DNA of 64,000 nt, taken from assembly GCF_037392515.1 (NCBI RefSeq), contig NC_090288.1:60001673-60065672 (forward strand), in the 5' to 3' direction. Both the position numbers and the translations under genes were made by a program. The DNA is from Haliotis asinina (lineage: Eukaryota; Mollusca; Gastropoda; Lepetellida; Haliotidae). The notes beneath the pieces were generated by a model. The model searched no databases. It saw only the letters and a list, made by a program, of their open reading frames with translations, and had not been told where the DNA came from. Shown one piece after another: positions 1 through 44,984 of this stretch. Numbering within the stretch: the first letter of the stretch is position 1; every line of letters starts with the position of its first letter.

Positions 1-1060
1 AATTCAGTTAACGTATGCATGGCTTTCTTGGGACTCTAGTGTGTACCTCATATTTTATTTTTGTATTTTACTGGGTCTTTTCGTAAGTTTTGAGACATTT
101 GAACTTGGGTACTTTTTGCTGAATTTCTCTTTCGATGATAGTGAGATAGGGGATGAAGTCTATCTACTTCTCCACAGAAACTTCTGCATGTCTTTCATAG
201 GATGTGCTTTTCATAATTTTTTATTCAATTTCTTAATTTTTGTCACTTTTACAGATGTGTGAACATAGTTGAATTTTGTTTTGTACAGACTGTATATTCC
301 ATCCAAACTGTCTCATGGAATTCATTTAGATTACACATGCACTTTAGTCATATTCTAATTTTTTATTATGTTTATTTTTCCAATTTTAATGCTGTTTGAA
401 CGTTCGCAATTTTGTTGAATTTCTCACTGAATATAGTTTTATGGGAGGTGAAGTCAACAGAATTGATTGAGCTTCTTTGTGTGTTTCATTGGGACTCTAA
501 AGGTGTGCATCTCATATTTTGATTTTGTATCTTATTTATTTTTCCAATTTTAATGTTGGTTGAACTTACATAAATTTTGTTGAATTTCTTTCTGAATATA
601 GTGTTATGGAGGATGAAGTCCATCCACTTCTCCACAAAAGCAGTTTAACAGAATTGATTGAGCTTCTATGTGTGTTTCACTGGGACTCTCTAGGTGTGCA
701 TCTCATACCTTGTTCATCCATTTTCGTATTTTTGTCACATCTAAAGATGTTGAACTTTGTTCTGTTCATCCTGTTTGTCCCATACAACAGGGGTGTACTT
801 CACCACTTCTCAAAAACCACAGCACAAAACCTATTTAGCTTACATGTCTTTCGAAGAGACTCTAAAGGTTTGCATGTCATATTTTAATTTCGTATTTGGT
901 CGTTTTTCGTATGTTTAGATAAATGTTGTGGAATTTCTCTCTGATGGTTATGAAATAGGGGATTAAGTCTATCCACTTCCCCGCAAAAAATGCTCAACAG
1001 AATTGATTAGCTTATTCATGCATTCATTGGGACACGAGAGGTGTGCATCTCATAGGTGCA
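1..1060. repeat. Degenerate tandem repeat of about 175-190 bp in a PFKFB intron
   Basis: A phrase like 'gggactctaaaggtgtgcat' followed by 'ctcatattttgattttgtat' recurs near 28, 488, 680, 851 and 1026, with shared 'gaattgattgagcttct' and 'gaagtccatccacttctcc' blocks between. The copies are strongly diverged and AT-rich. No open frame is conserved between copies, so I read this as old intronic satellite. From 1060 to 1900 I see no gene. Confidence 0.6.
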
Positions 1061-1913
1061 TGCACGTATATTGAACTTGTTGTGTAGAATTAGTCACCAG
1101 AGCACATCCAATGTGGCAAACATTTCCTACAACAATTTTGTCTTGTTTAAGGTAGAATTGTACAATATCATGATAATGTATTGTACTTATTGCGACATGT
1201 GTGAATCATTTATGTGTAAACCTTGCTTTGGACCTTTGTCCCCAATCTAATTGCTCATTCATTCTTTCTGAGACAAAAGTTGTGAAATAGCCAAACAGCT
1301 TCCATTTTGAGTTTGCTCCACTTTAAGAAATCATGTATGTACTTAAGATTGTCTGGGATACGCAGCGATTGTGCAAGGAAGTAGATATAATATATACCAT
1401 TAAAGGATATGTGGATAGGAGGATGTTATGGATACATGTCATACATGGACATGGATACGTCATACTTAGTCATATAGTCTATATATATACAAGGGAGGTG
1501 GGGATATACATATATTGTCTGATATTTGTACAGAAGGTCATCATGAGACCTCTTCGTAACTTTTGTGTTTTTTACATTTCAATGAGCTTGAACATCAAGG
1601 AACATAGGCATGTCAATGTTGTTATGTAAAGAGACTTGCTGTCTTTGATCAGGACAGTTTCATTGTGTTTTGAGGGTTGTGTTAGGGAGCAGGAAGTGAA
1701 ACGTAACAGGTTGCAGTGACATCCGGTGTCAGGATTCAGCTGGGGTCACCATAGTACAGTGTCTGTGTTCAGATACAGTCACACTCAGTGTATAAGTGTG
1801 GTGTCAGTTACTTATCAGCACCCAGATACTTGCATGGTATAGATATTGATGCATGATCGACATAAGATGATTTATTTGGCTTTTGACTCTCAGTGATTGT
1901 TCATGTCATTTAA

Positions 1914-2063
1914 GGGGCGATGGAATAGCGTGGTGGTTAAAGCATTAGTTCATCATGTCAAAGGCCCAGGTTCTATTCCCGACATGGGTACAATACGTGA
2001 AGCCCTTTTCTGGTGTTCCCACCATGATATGGCTAACAGCTGGGCAAAACTAATCTCACTCAC
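1914..2063 (+). mobile_element. tRNA-derived SINE with perfect target-site duplication
   Basis: A 150-bp insertion flanked by the 13-bp direct repeat tcatgtcatttaa (1901-1913 and 2064-2076). The head has pol III-like boxes: 'tagcgtggtggttaaagc' resembles box A and 'ggttctattcc' box B. It ends in a ctcactcac tail. Related heads occur near 14725, 15415 and 44990, and reversed near 55960-56120. The intact duplication makes this a genuine retroposition and the youngest-looking SINE in the window. Family name is not assigned. Confidence 0.8.
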
Positions 2064-2206
2064 TCATGTCATTTAATGTCCTATGATATTTCCTTTGTGT
2101 TGTTAGTTCATGCAGTTGTTCACTGTGAATATGCTAGTATTACCTGCCTAATGGTTAACACTCTCTCACAGAACAATTCAAACTGTACCAGATATGTTGT
2201 TTTCAG

Positions 2207-34461
<32,255 letters not shown>

Positions 34462-35275
34462 TGGCAGCTAGCTAAACAAGAATGCATGTGCAGGTGTGAA
34501 TGTATCTGCTGTGTGTGGTGCAGCAACAGGAGCGACTGTAGGAATTCAAGTAGCTAGGCAACAGCAGGTTTTAGAAGATGTCATTACGCACACCATCAGT
34601 AGGGAGTATGGGTCATGGAACACACCAGTAGCAGACAAGGGAGACCCATTTTAGGTGGAGCATCTATGATGTTGGATATGGCATCAGTGACATGTATTAG
34701 AGTTTGGCTGGGTGAATAAGTTCTGTTCTGTTAAAGCACATTCCCAGATGCACATGTTATGTATTGAGGTTATGTTTTAGACTTTGTTACAAGATTTCTG
34801 AATGTTTCACAAGTTATTCCCTATGAAGTTTGCTGTATATTGTCTTTACTTGAAATGTTGCCGTGTTAACTGAATTCATTCGGAAGTCATTTCATACATT
34901 TCATTAGTAGCGTTCTTTGACACATAGCATGTTGTTTGTTGAACGATAGTAATTGCCCTAAAACAATGTTGTGAATGAGTTTGCTGCACAGTTTGATGCG
35001 TCTCACAGTTAACTGCTTGTGTTGCTGTACCAGTATGTTTGTGAAGAGAGATAGATCAAATCTTGTTTGTTGGACATTATGTATTTTGATGACAATTTTA
35101 CTCAGATGCAGTGTGTCAGGTATTTGTATATACAAATATGAGGTCCCTATGAATATGTCTGAATAGGCATTGGAGGTGCTTACTTACGGGTTTATGTCAC
35201 TTAATGTTGTGTTATCTCTTCCAGTTGTACATGCAGTTATTAGTGTTTTTTCACTGATAAATATTCCACTTAAGC

Positions 35276-35602
35276 CCAGGCCAATTTATTTCTTGTTTTG
35301 TGGAACCACAGGTCATATTTTTCCAAGAATCAGAAAAAAATGAAATTTTAATTTTCCCCACTCAAAAAATGAAATTGAGATGTTTTTAACGGCCAAAAAT
35401 GTAAGCATGCTAGATAAAATGTTTCTAGGTTGTTTTGGCCATATACACTTCATGAATTGCCATAAGTAAAACATTTTTTCAAAATTTAAAAGGAATGTTA
35501 CTTTGACTTGTGATTTGTTTTATTATTCCTTTTTTTTCCCTCTTGCCTTTAGGTTTTCTGAGAACAAAAATCCATAAAAACAAGAAATAAAATTGGCCTG
35601 GC
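35276..35602. mobile_element. ~325-bp inverted-repeat element, copy 1
   Basis: Left end 'ccaatttatttcttgttttg'; right end 'caagaaataaaattggcctg', inverted. The interior has 'caagaatcagaaaaaaatga' and 'cctttaggttttctgagaac'. Copy 2 is at 37831-38154, within the duplicated module. A third, reversed copy is at about 57329-57620. No coding frame; a MITE of unknown superfamily. Confidence 0.7.
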
Positions 35603-37830
35603 CTCTCTATATGATGAGTGTACTCTCAAACCCATGCTTGTCAAAATAGTGCTCAGTGTGGAGGTCCTGAGAAGTATGTCTATTGTACAGTAAGTCATAG
35701 TTTTCATTGTTTGTATTGTTTGTAAAACCTCTTCCGTTGTATCAGTCCAGTTATTGTTTAGATACAAGTTCTGGCTTTTTGCCATCAAAGGGGTTACATG
35801 AGCTGAAAAATTGACAGTACCAGTTTGGAAATATTAATGATGTATTCTGTATTTGGGGCCCCAATCATTCTGAGATCAGATGTATGAACTCATCAAGTCA
35901 TGTATTGACTCCCATCTCATCAGGAAACCACTGCCATGCTCTGTGTTGAATGTAGTAAAGTGTTCCTCTGTACTCAAAAAACGTGATGTTTTCCTCTATC
36001 AGTCATCCCAGATAAATTACTGTTATGTGTAACAATTTATATATGATGCTCTTTAACTTTGTATGTAATGATTGTGTGAAGTATATCATGTTTTAGTGTT
36101 GTCAGAACATGTGTTATTTTCAGACACAAAAATCTCAGGAACAGGAATGTACCAGCAGTCATATTACATTGACACTGTAACGAGCGTTGAAGTCGGATAG
36201 TCGGGTTGTGTAACATGGTTAGCAAGGGTAGTGGACAATGCAGTCTATCCTACAAATAGCTCATGGTAGTGGTACAGCACAATGGGGTTCTTCACGTGAC
36301 CATAATACAGATGAAGGGGGCCCTCTTTTTACAAATTCCAGGAACCAATGTCAGAAATCCACATGCACCCCTTTATCTTTAGAGATACTCAGACCCAGCA
36401 TTTGAGTCTATTTTCATGTTCCATTGCTGACATATCATTTATATCTGTCTGAAATTGAACCGGGAAGTAATGCTACTGGAGTATACTAACTGAAGCTGTT
36501 TGTACTAGCATGAAAATGTTTACATGAATGAAATGCTGCTGGATACAATATTGCATTGCTATGGAAACATTGTCATTTGATTGAATGAGCTGAAAGCTTG
36601 AGCATATTTCCCCCCAAAACAACACGTTATCACGCTTGTATGAACATATCAGAAACAAAGTCTCCACTATGACAACTGGAAACATTTTGGAGATGAAAAA
36701 AATATATTTCAGTCTGTGAACCTTTACTTTCAATGAATTTAGTTGTAACGCATTCCTTTATAAATCTAAAAGTACTCTTTAAGACAAAATATTATGGATG
36801 TCAATTACTTCATTATGTACCCGTTTCTGGCCTTTTCCTTGCCCCTTCAAAAGGTGAATAATTTTGAAAATTGCGTCAAGTGTCTTATTTACAGAAATCC
36901 AGACATATTTTTACCACATCACACTCATTCATGTGTTGTGAAACCTTATAAAGCTATGGTTTATTAGTAACATGTTTTAATTCATAAAGGTGTTCTATCG
37001 CCTAATCATTCCCATCATAATTGCTGGCAAACAGTACTTCCACCTCAGAAACTACTGTATAATTCATAGATATCAATGTATATTTCATATCTGCTACAAA
37101 CATAATTAACTGATCCATTCAATATACAAGTAGTCATCATAGAGGTATTATATGGATACAGCATAATGTAGTCTAGTTTCTTGAAGTACTAGTATTGTTT
37201 TCAAATTATTTATGACTTATGAAAGTTGCTATCAGATCATAAAACTGTATTTTTCTACTTCACTTTCACAATAATACAACTGTATACAGATGTTTTTTAA
37301 TATATTCTTTTGAATAGCGACATTGCATTGCAATATGGTATGCACATCTGGAAAAGGTTGGGTCTTTAAGCAATTATAGTCTGTTTAGCTGATACAAAAT
37401 GTTTTCTTTTATGGTTTTCAAATTTGACATATATTCCGCTGACATGAACTTCAACTAGATCTGATACATATTTTCTCTGACCTTTCATTTTTTAAAATAA
37501 AAAATAATGGTGTGTTTATTCTGCTGAATCACTCGACCTCAGGATGATAACATCAAGTGATGCAGAGTGAGGGAGTGTGTCTCACAGTCAACTGCTTGTG
37601 TTGCTGTACCAGTGTGTTTGTGAAGAGAGATTAAATCTTGTTTGTTAAACATTATATATTTGGATGACAATTTTACCCAGATGCAATGTGTCAAGTATAT
37701 ATATATATGTGCTATAAATTTGGCTTTGGAGGTGCTTGTTTACAGGTTTATGTCACTTTATGTGGTGTTATCTCTTCCAATTGTACATGCAGTTTTTAGT
37801 GATTTTTTCACTGATAAGTATTAAACTTAA

Positions 37831-38154
37831 GGCCAGGACAATTTATTTCTTGTTTTATGGATCCGCCCATCATATTTTTTCAAGAATCAGGAAAAAAGTA
37901 AAAGTTCATTTTCCCCACTCAGAAAATAAAGTTCAAATATTTATAATGGCCAAAAATGTAAACTTACCAAAAAATATGCCATTAGAATTTATATTGTCAC
38001 ATATACACTTCATGTGTTTCAAAAGTAAAATATTTTCAGCATTAGCATGGATTGTTACTGTGACTTGTGATTCGTTTTATTTGTATTTTTCCCCTCTGCT
38101 TTAGTTTTTCTGAGGACAAAAATCTGTAAAACAAGAAATAAGATTGATCTTGCC
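37831..38154. mobile_element. ~325-bp inverted-repeat element, copy 2
   Basis: Ends 'gacaatttatttcttgtttt' and 'aacaagaaataagattgatc'. Same interior landmarks as copy 1. Because the flanks are also shared with copy 1, this copy probably arose by local duplication rather than transposition. Confidence 0.7.
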
Positions 38155-38725
38155 GAACAGTTCTCTACAAGATGAGTGAGTGCACTCTCAAACCCATGCT
38201 ACCAAGCTTGTCAAGATACTGCTGAGTGTGGAGGTCTTGAGCAGCATGTCTATTACACAGTAAATCATGGTGGTGACTTGGTACAGCAGTAAACAAATGA
38301 TAATCTGTTCTGTATATTTCATAGCAGCTACAAACATCACTAACCAATTCATTCAATATTAAAATAGTCATCATTGAGATACTTTATGGATACGACATAA
38401 CGTAGTTCAGTCTCCTAAAGTTATTGTTTTCAAATTACTTATGTATCATGAAAGTTGCTATCAAAGCAATATCAAAGTATTATTTCAAAATAATACATCC
38501 AGAAAAGGTTGGTCTTTAAGTAGTCGTAATCTGTTTAGCTGATACAAAGTGTTTTCTTTTAATGGTTTTCAAATTTGACACATATTCTGCTGACATGAAC
38601 TTCAACAAGATCTGATACATATTTTCTCTGAATGTTCATTTTTTTTAATTAAAAAATAATGGTATGTTTATTCTGCTCAATGACTTGACCTCAGGATGAT
38701 AACATCAAATGATACGAGTGAGTGA

Positions 38726-40400
38726 GTTGTGTTTTTTTTTATGGCATTAGATGATACATCAATAAACCATTCACATTCTGCATACTTTGAGGATTCTCAC
38801 AGGAATTTGTCAAAAGTGAGAGCATCAGTATTCATGTATTTAGTGTTGATGGTTGAAGAGATTGTTTGTAATTTAGAGATTTCTCGATCTGGTTTAGTTT
38901 TCAGAAACAGTCTGTGCCGAATTACTCAAGGGGATGTCGATTGTGTTATTAATTTGTGCCCAGCTGAATGTCGCGTTGTTACTTCACTGAGGTAACATTG
39001 ATTTATCGGTTTGACTTTATCTTTGTGATTTTGTTTGTATGTGAGAAAAGAATGGGTTGTGTGTTGAATGTTTTGAAAACTGAACATGAGTTGTGAGTTG
39101 GAAATACAGAATCTGTTTGTCTCACAAGCAATGAATGTCTCTTATAAAAGGGAATGAACTGAACTTGCTATGTGTTGAATACGGGAGCTGTGTGATTAAT
39201 ACAGAAATGTGCCTGGCAAGACAATAATGTGGCGTTAAAGATAATTTTTGCATTTTGAACACAGGTTGTGTAGTATGATACATACAGATGTCACAAGAGG
39301 ATGGAATTCTCGAGGATCAGAATGTGCTATGTGATGAATTATGAGGAAGGAGTGTATATGACCAGAAGTAAGTGTGTCTTAATGCAGAATTTGTTGTGTT
39401 TTAAACGTATAATTTGTATTTTTCAACAACAAATTGATGTTAATGATAAGTGTATGTGTTTTGTCTGAAAATGAAATGAACTGCATGTGACACGGAACAA
39501 AGTAATTATTTGAAAACACTCTGACTATGAATGGAATGTGTTTATTTCTGTATTTGATTCACGACATTCTTGCTAGATTTTGTCAAAATTAAAATCATTA
39601 TTTGAAAATACAAAATTATATATTGTGGCTTTTTCCAGAATTAAAGTTCTTTAAGTAAAAATTATTATTTTGAGTTATTTGTGAGTAATGATCGCTTACA
39701 ATTCAATAGAATCAAGTAATTTTTCACTACTGTAACAGTCACTATTCTCCTTTTGAGACAAGAAAGTTTCTGTCCAGAGACATACTCATGTATGAATGGT
39801 GTCATTGTGCAAGACCTGACTTGATCAATACTCATGACATCAGTGACTGGTTTGACTGCTCAAGGCTAGATTATTTTCAGATTGCTTTATGTTGCCTTTA
39901 CTGATGTTCACCAACTTGCAATTGTATATGGCTTGGTCTCACAAGTGAAAGAAGTAACCAGGGTAGAGGTAATTAAGATCTTCTGGAAATGAAGCATTTT
40001 CAAGGCAAATGGCAATATATGCAGTGTTTGAAAAACTGCAGGCATTATGGACCAGGAACCATAAAAAGTTGTGGGTCCTGATCAGAATTTGCTGTAATTT
40101 TGGAAGTTATGTATTCACTTAATATTAATATCCTCTTCTGGCCTGACGACACTACTTCCGGTCTCATGACATTATTCACTTCTCTAAAGAAGTACAGCGT
40201 TAGGCAGTGAGCAAAGTATTTGTTTTAGCATATGCTTACAAGTTGATTTGCATGCAAATACTGTCTACCTGTTGCAAAATATCAATTTTGCTTTGGTCAG
40301 TAGTATATCGGCAACAGTTGTGAGAGGTGTTGTTTCTAGAGCCACAAATTTGATTGAAAATGTGCATTTAAATACGTAGATACAGAGACAAAACAAATGG
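38726..40400. other. Intergenic region, no gene seen
   Basis: AT-rich sequence between the PFKFB 3' end and paralogue A. A weak ~60-bp periodicity ('tgtgttgaat', 'gtgtgattaatacagaa') is visible from about 39040 to 39640. No supported gene. Confidence 0.5.
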
Positions 40401-40867
40401 TTGTGACACACCGACTTTAATCCATCTTTTGCATAGCTTATATGGTACATTTTGAAAATGGTACACTTTATCATACAAGCGTGTCATTTGGTATGACATG
40501 TAATAGTATAGATTATGATACAAGAGTGTCATGTACAATATAATGCATTTGACATTTTCTGACTTTTTATCATTCAGTCGTGTTGAACAAAGATATCTAA
40601 TTGGTCACCGGAAATACAACAATGTATTTACAACACTGTATAGCACGATGACATCGTGCACGTTACATCAATCAAGGCGTGATACCCAAACACAGGGAAT
40701 GTGATATCAAGACACAGAGTTTGTGACATCATGGCACAGGGCATGAGATATGAAGACACTGGAACATGATATCAAGACATTGTACACATCACTGGTGGAT
40801 GGGGACCAGGCGCCTATGCCTTGTAAGGATGCCTGCAGATGTAGATGGTAACGGATACAACGGAAGT
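40400..40867 (-). other. Probable 3' UTR of Met-rich paralogue A
   Basis: Downstream of the stop codon on the minus strand. A possible ATTAAA poly(A) signal lies at 40421-40416. A ~23-bp repeat with 'acacagggaatgtgatatca'-like units occupies about 40680-40775. The UTR end is not certain. Confidence 0.35.
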
Positions 40868-43047
40868 CTACAAGAGGAAAGGTAGCATGGATGCAAATCC
40901 CTGTTGACCACCCCAGGACCCCCCTTGTGCCTGGCCCCCAGAATTCATCTGGCTGGCCATCATGAAGGGGAGCATCGAGTTTATGCTCATCTCTCCTCCA
41001 GACATCGCCATCATCATGAGCGGCATCATCTTGGATGCTCCACCTCCTCCTTGCGACATAGCCATCATCATCAAGGGGTTCATGCCCTCTCCTCCCCCTC
41101 CGTTCAGCAGCAGCAGCGGCATCATGTCCATCATGTTCTTGTTGCCCCCTTTTCCTTGCATCATTGACATCATCATCATCATCTTCCTGGTCTCGGGGCT
41201 GGCACCACGTAGCAAGAATGGAAGCATGGAGGCAAACTGGTTTTGTTGGCTGCTGGGCTTGGTGTTCATTGAGCTTGCTCCTGATCTGCTATACATTGTG
41301 GAGCCTGGTCGTGACATCATTCTGGAACCCATTCCTCCCATCGATGATCCCATACTTCCCATTCCAGAAAAACCTGAACCCGTCCCAGACATTGGGCTTC
41401 CTCCCAACCCTGAAAGCATAGCAGAAAGGGGTCCCGACGGCATGCCTGTGACTGGTTGCATCCCTGCTGGACGGGCACCGAAAGGTATAACACCCGACGA
41501 GCCCATGCTCATTCCACCGAACATTGGATTCCCTTGATTGAGACTAGACTGAGAAGTTCCGGTATTTCTCGGTAGGTTAGCAAGTGCTGGAAAAGGGTGA
41601 CTACGTTGCTGACCAGTGAAGGGACTACTTGCTGGACTGCTGCCGGACTGTACGCCTGACGTGGGATTAAACATAGTATTCATTGTGGGGCTATTCAGTG
41701 CGCCAGACATAGGGTTGGTTCCAAGATTATTCTGGTTCTGTGAGAAGGGGTTAGTGGTTTGACTATTCTGGTTCTGCGAGAAGGGGTTAGTGGTTTGACT
41801 ATTCTGGTTCTGTAAGAAGGGGTTAGTGGTTTGACTATTCTGCGATGCCATCACAAGGTGGTTTTGAGTACTAGGACCTTGATTAGTTGTGGGTTGGTTC
41901 TGTGTTGAAGAGGATGGAGGACCAGAAACTAGATTGTTCTGCTGGGAAGCAAAGTTATTTAACGGACTGTAGGCATAAGGCAGAGAGCTACTTTGCGTTC
42001 CGGAATACGGGTTTGACGGGGACCCGTTATGCTGAATGGGGTAGGTTCCAGGAGAAGAGCTTGTTTTTTGGCTAGAATAAGGAAGCATCTGAACATTTTG
42101 TCCTGATGGGTACTGACTGGCAAATTGAGTATTTGGGTCGACGGCGTTTTGAACGGGAAGGGGGACACTGGGGTCAGCTGGGTTAGGAACGGGCAGAAGA
42201 TTGTTTGAGTTTGTAGAATCTGGTAGGGGTGATTGGCCGTTTGGACCTGAATATGGATCAGGATAGAAGCCAGGTGTTCCGGCGAATGGATCCATCGTTC
42301 CACCTGTTGCTGGGGCATTGGCATTGCTGCTACCGGCCACTGGGGCTGCCATGTTGTTCATGAGGTCGAGAGGACCACTTCCAGACGGTGCAGCTAGGGG
42401 ATCGTAAGGAGCTCCAGATGGAGGAGCTTGGGTATCGTAGGGCGTTCCTGAAGGTGGAGCTTGGGCATCATATGGCGCTCCCGACGGCGGTGCTTGGGTG
42501 TCGTAGGTCGTTCCTGAAGAAGGAGCCTGCGTGTCGTAGGGCGTTCCTGCAGTTGGAGCCTGTGGGTCGTAGGGCGTTCCTGTAGGTGGAGCCTGCGGGT
42601 CATAGGGCGTTCCTGAAGATGGAGCTTGGGCATCATAGGACGCTCCCGACGTTGGCGCTTGGGTATCGTAGGGAGCTCCAGAAGCTGGAGCTTGGGTATC
42701 ATAGGGAGTTCCTGGCGGTGGAGCTTGGTAAGGTGTAGGTGAAGGCTCTTGACCTGCAGGGAAGAATGTTTTGCATTATGCCTCTGAGACGTCATTGCAG
42801 TCACAAGTACTGGCCCACGTCTGTAAAACCGGGTTAAAGTGTCACTCAACGTAGCTCAAGCAGCTCTCAAGAATAACCAATATGGCATGTGTTCCGTAAA
42901 AATGTGCAAATAATGACTAAACTGCACCCGAGGTGTTGTGTTGTTCTTAGAACATATTAATGTATGTAACATATATAAGTGGTCGGCATTCTACTCACCA
43001 GATGTCAACGCCAGAAAACACACAAGCCCAATCAAAGTCAACTTCAT
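40868..43047 (-). CDS. Secreted Met-rich repetitive protein, paralogue A (644 aa)
   Basis: Two coding exons, 42999-43047 and 40868-42753, join in phase 1 (donor gtgagt, acceptor cctgcag). Residues 1-17 (MKLTLIGLVCFLALTSG) form a signal peptide, so the product should enter the secretory pathway. About residues 18-145 hold ten 11-residue repeats of the form QAPxxGxPYDx, rich in Pro, Tyr and Asp. The middle is Asn/Gln/Ser-rich with a 12-residue NSQTTNPFSQNQ repeat (36-bp DNA repeat near 41735-41830). The last ~130 residues form a Met-rich domain with spaced MLPFLL, MMPLLLL, NPLMMMA and MMPLMMM boxes, ending FASMLPFLL. Paralogue B, 8 kb away, shares the C-terminal domain and gene structure. No enzyme motif is visible. 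Met-rich secreted proteins are known from mollusc nacre (for example MRNP34 of pearl oysters), so a shell-matrix or adhesive role is plausible but unproven. Confidence 0.9.
40904..41320 (-). other. Shared Met-rich C-terminal domain of paralogue A
   Basis: Contains FASMLPFLLRGASPETRKMM, MMMSMM, GGGGEGMNPLMMMAMSQGGG and MMPLMMMAMSGGEM. The aligned part of paralogue B has AALLPYLLRGGMSPETKKMI, MMMSMM, QGGGEGMNPLMLMALTQGGG and MMPMVMALLSGSEM. The order of boxes is the same and SPET(R/K)KM and GGGEGMNPLM are nearly invariant, which shows common descent rather than convergent low complexity. Confidence 0.88.
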
Positions 43048-43058
43048 CTTCTCAGCTG
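42999..43058 (-). other. Paralogue A signal-peptide exon with 11-nt 5' UTR
   Basis: Acceptor gtttcag precedes cagctgagaag and the ATG at 43047-43045. Sixteen codons plus one base follow, then donor gtgagt. The start is chosen because it gives a clean signal peptide directly joined in phase to the large exon. Confidence 0.85.
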
Positions 43059-44573
43059 CTGAAACAAATAGCATACCAAAAAGATGTGTACATCGGAGAA
43101 TCTGGTGCATGAGGTCAGCGTCTCAACTGGCGTTGATTTGAACCGAGCATTATGTCACAAATGGACAAGATGGAACACCTGGTTTCGACACATCCTCTAA
43201 CACCTGCTTGGTGTATTGTTTAATACATTTGGGTTAAAGTCATCCACAGAACAATAAACTACCAAGGTACCTTCGACATGTGAAGTTGGATTGAACTCGT
43301 CACCGGCGTTATCGCTATAAGCGGTTAAGCTTCAAAACTGTCATCGGACTGAACACACAGGGTTTGTGCATGGACAGTAACTTCGAGTTACTTAATAAAT
43401 CCTTAAACATTTCTTTAAGAAAACATAATTACATATGTACCAATTTTATCAAGTTGGGTTCTTCGAACATCTTTATCACGGTCGACAGATTACAGTGCAA
43501 GTTGCCAGGTATGTCTAGCGACATCGTCATTTTAACGTTGCTAAAAAAAAGGTTTGCCACCATTTTGCGTGGCCATTTCAGAAACACACCATTTCGTACA
43601 AGTGATCGGAAGTTTTACAGTTTTGACGTGACTAAGGGTAAATGTTTAAATCAGGTGAACAGACAAATTCTTCACTTCACGAGAAAACATCCGTGCACAA
43701 TGGAAACTTTCTTTTAGTATATACTTCTAGGCCAAATGTAGAGATGGCATCAAAATCAGGTAATATGATACACCCAGCCTTATCACCCATACTGCATATC
43801 TTGGCCATGTTGAGCACCAGCGCTTGTCAACTCCCATTAGACAATGTGATCAATACTCAAGCAGTTTGCCTATGAACATGTGGACACTGTTTCAACAGTG
43901 GACTGAACCCAGTTAGTTTTCAGTAAATTGATACCTCCAGTAGGTAGTTCATCAACATCAACAAGAATATTTGGACGGTGGGAAGTGTCATACTAATTAC
44001 TGTATAACATGTTTACTTCTGCTTAGAGATCCTAAAAGATATGGACTTTTCTAGCATTTGGCCTATGACTATATATACCTGCATGACCTTGAGCCAAAGA
44101 CTTGCTCGAAATAAGGTAGTGAGTATTGAGTAACGCACCGTTACGCAATATTCTAGCAGTACCACAGTCCGGAACACCAGTAATGTATCTTCAAACTTTA
44201 TTCCCATGTTAGGAATCGAACCTGATTTTCGGCATGACGTCTCAGTGCTGGTGCACTGCTTACTGTACGGCTCGTGTACAGGCGTTTTGTCTAAGGACAT
44301 GAAGTAATGTGCTGTAGTGTGCTGCAGTGGTGCGAGTCGTGTGGATGCACGTTACGTATTCATAACCTACAAAAGTGAACGCTTGACAATCCACCCCTTA
44401 TCTTCCCTGTACATAACGTGTTGATTGGCATGTATTAACTGTACCTGTTTTTTTCCAATTCAACTTCTAATGTTCACGATTTCGATTGCATTATCAAAGT
44501 GATTCACTCACACGAAGATGCTGATAATCACAAATGCATATATGTTGCGGTTGTATAGCCTAGTGGTCAAATC

Positions 44574-44943
44574 GTATATATACTACAAACAAAAAGTATG
44601 GGATCACCCTAAAATTTATAGTCAAATACAAACCAGCTGCATCGGGAGTCTGTCTAGCTTATGCCCTAGTTTGTTGTGTTTGATCGGTTGTATGAAACAT
44701 GGCCTTGGTGTGTTTCAACACCCTTGTTTTTCGCTGATTTTATCCATCTTTCATTTCACTCACACCCAATGAATACTGAATCATTTGTTTCACTGCAAAT
44801 TTTAACATGCCGTCTGAAGTGTCCATTAAACACACAAAACGTTGCATTTTCCTAAGAGTGTAAATGACCGCTCCACGTTGAAGTGTATACATAATTATCA
44901 GCAGTTAAGGTGTTCTTGTATTTTTTGTTTATAGTATATATAC
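44574..44943. mobile_element. ~370-bp MITE with Tc1/mariner-like ends
   Basis: Left end 'gtatatatactacaaacaaa' then aagta; right end reversed 'gtatatatactataaacaaa' then aaata. Ends in TA-rich sequence fit TA target choice. 'aaaaagtatgggatcaccc' follows the left end. No transposase inside. Confidence 0.65.
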
Positions 44944-44984
44944 ACATATGGATAGCCGGTAAAACTGCCCTTATTTGAAAAGCA

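Larger units (their letters stand above)
34980..38725. repeat. Locally duplicated two-part module (Y ... X-Y-X)
   Basis: Part Y is at 34980-35775 and again at about 37565-38305, both containing 'tgcttgtgttgctgtaccag' and a short inverted-repeat element. Part X is at about 37075-37560 and again at 38315-38725, both containing 'gtttagctgatacaaa' and 'gacctcaggatgataacatc'. Order is Y, 1.3 kb of other sequence, X, Y, X. Copies differ by many small changes. No coding potential seen. Confidence 0.75.

Noticed and set aside
40962-41537. Plus-strand frame of 191 codons over paralogue A
   Set aside because: Antisense shadow of the Met-rich domain; Ile/Pro-rich text results from reversed Met and Gly codons.
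42394-42849. Minus-strand frame of 151 codons rich in Leu/Arg/Pro (LQERPTT-type repeats)
   Set aside because: An out-of-frame reading of the 11-residue repeat exon of paralogue A; the chosen frame joins the signal-peptide exon in phase.
43364-43717. Plus-strand frame of 117 codons in the 5'-UTR intron of paralogue A
   Set aside because: No recognisable domain, no splice or promoter signals, composition like the surrounding AT-rich DNA.
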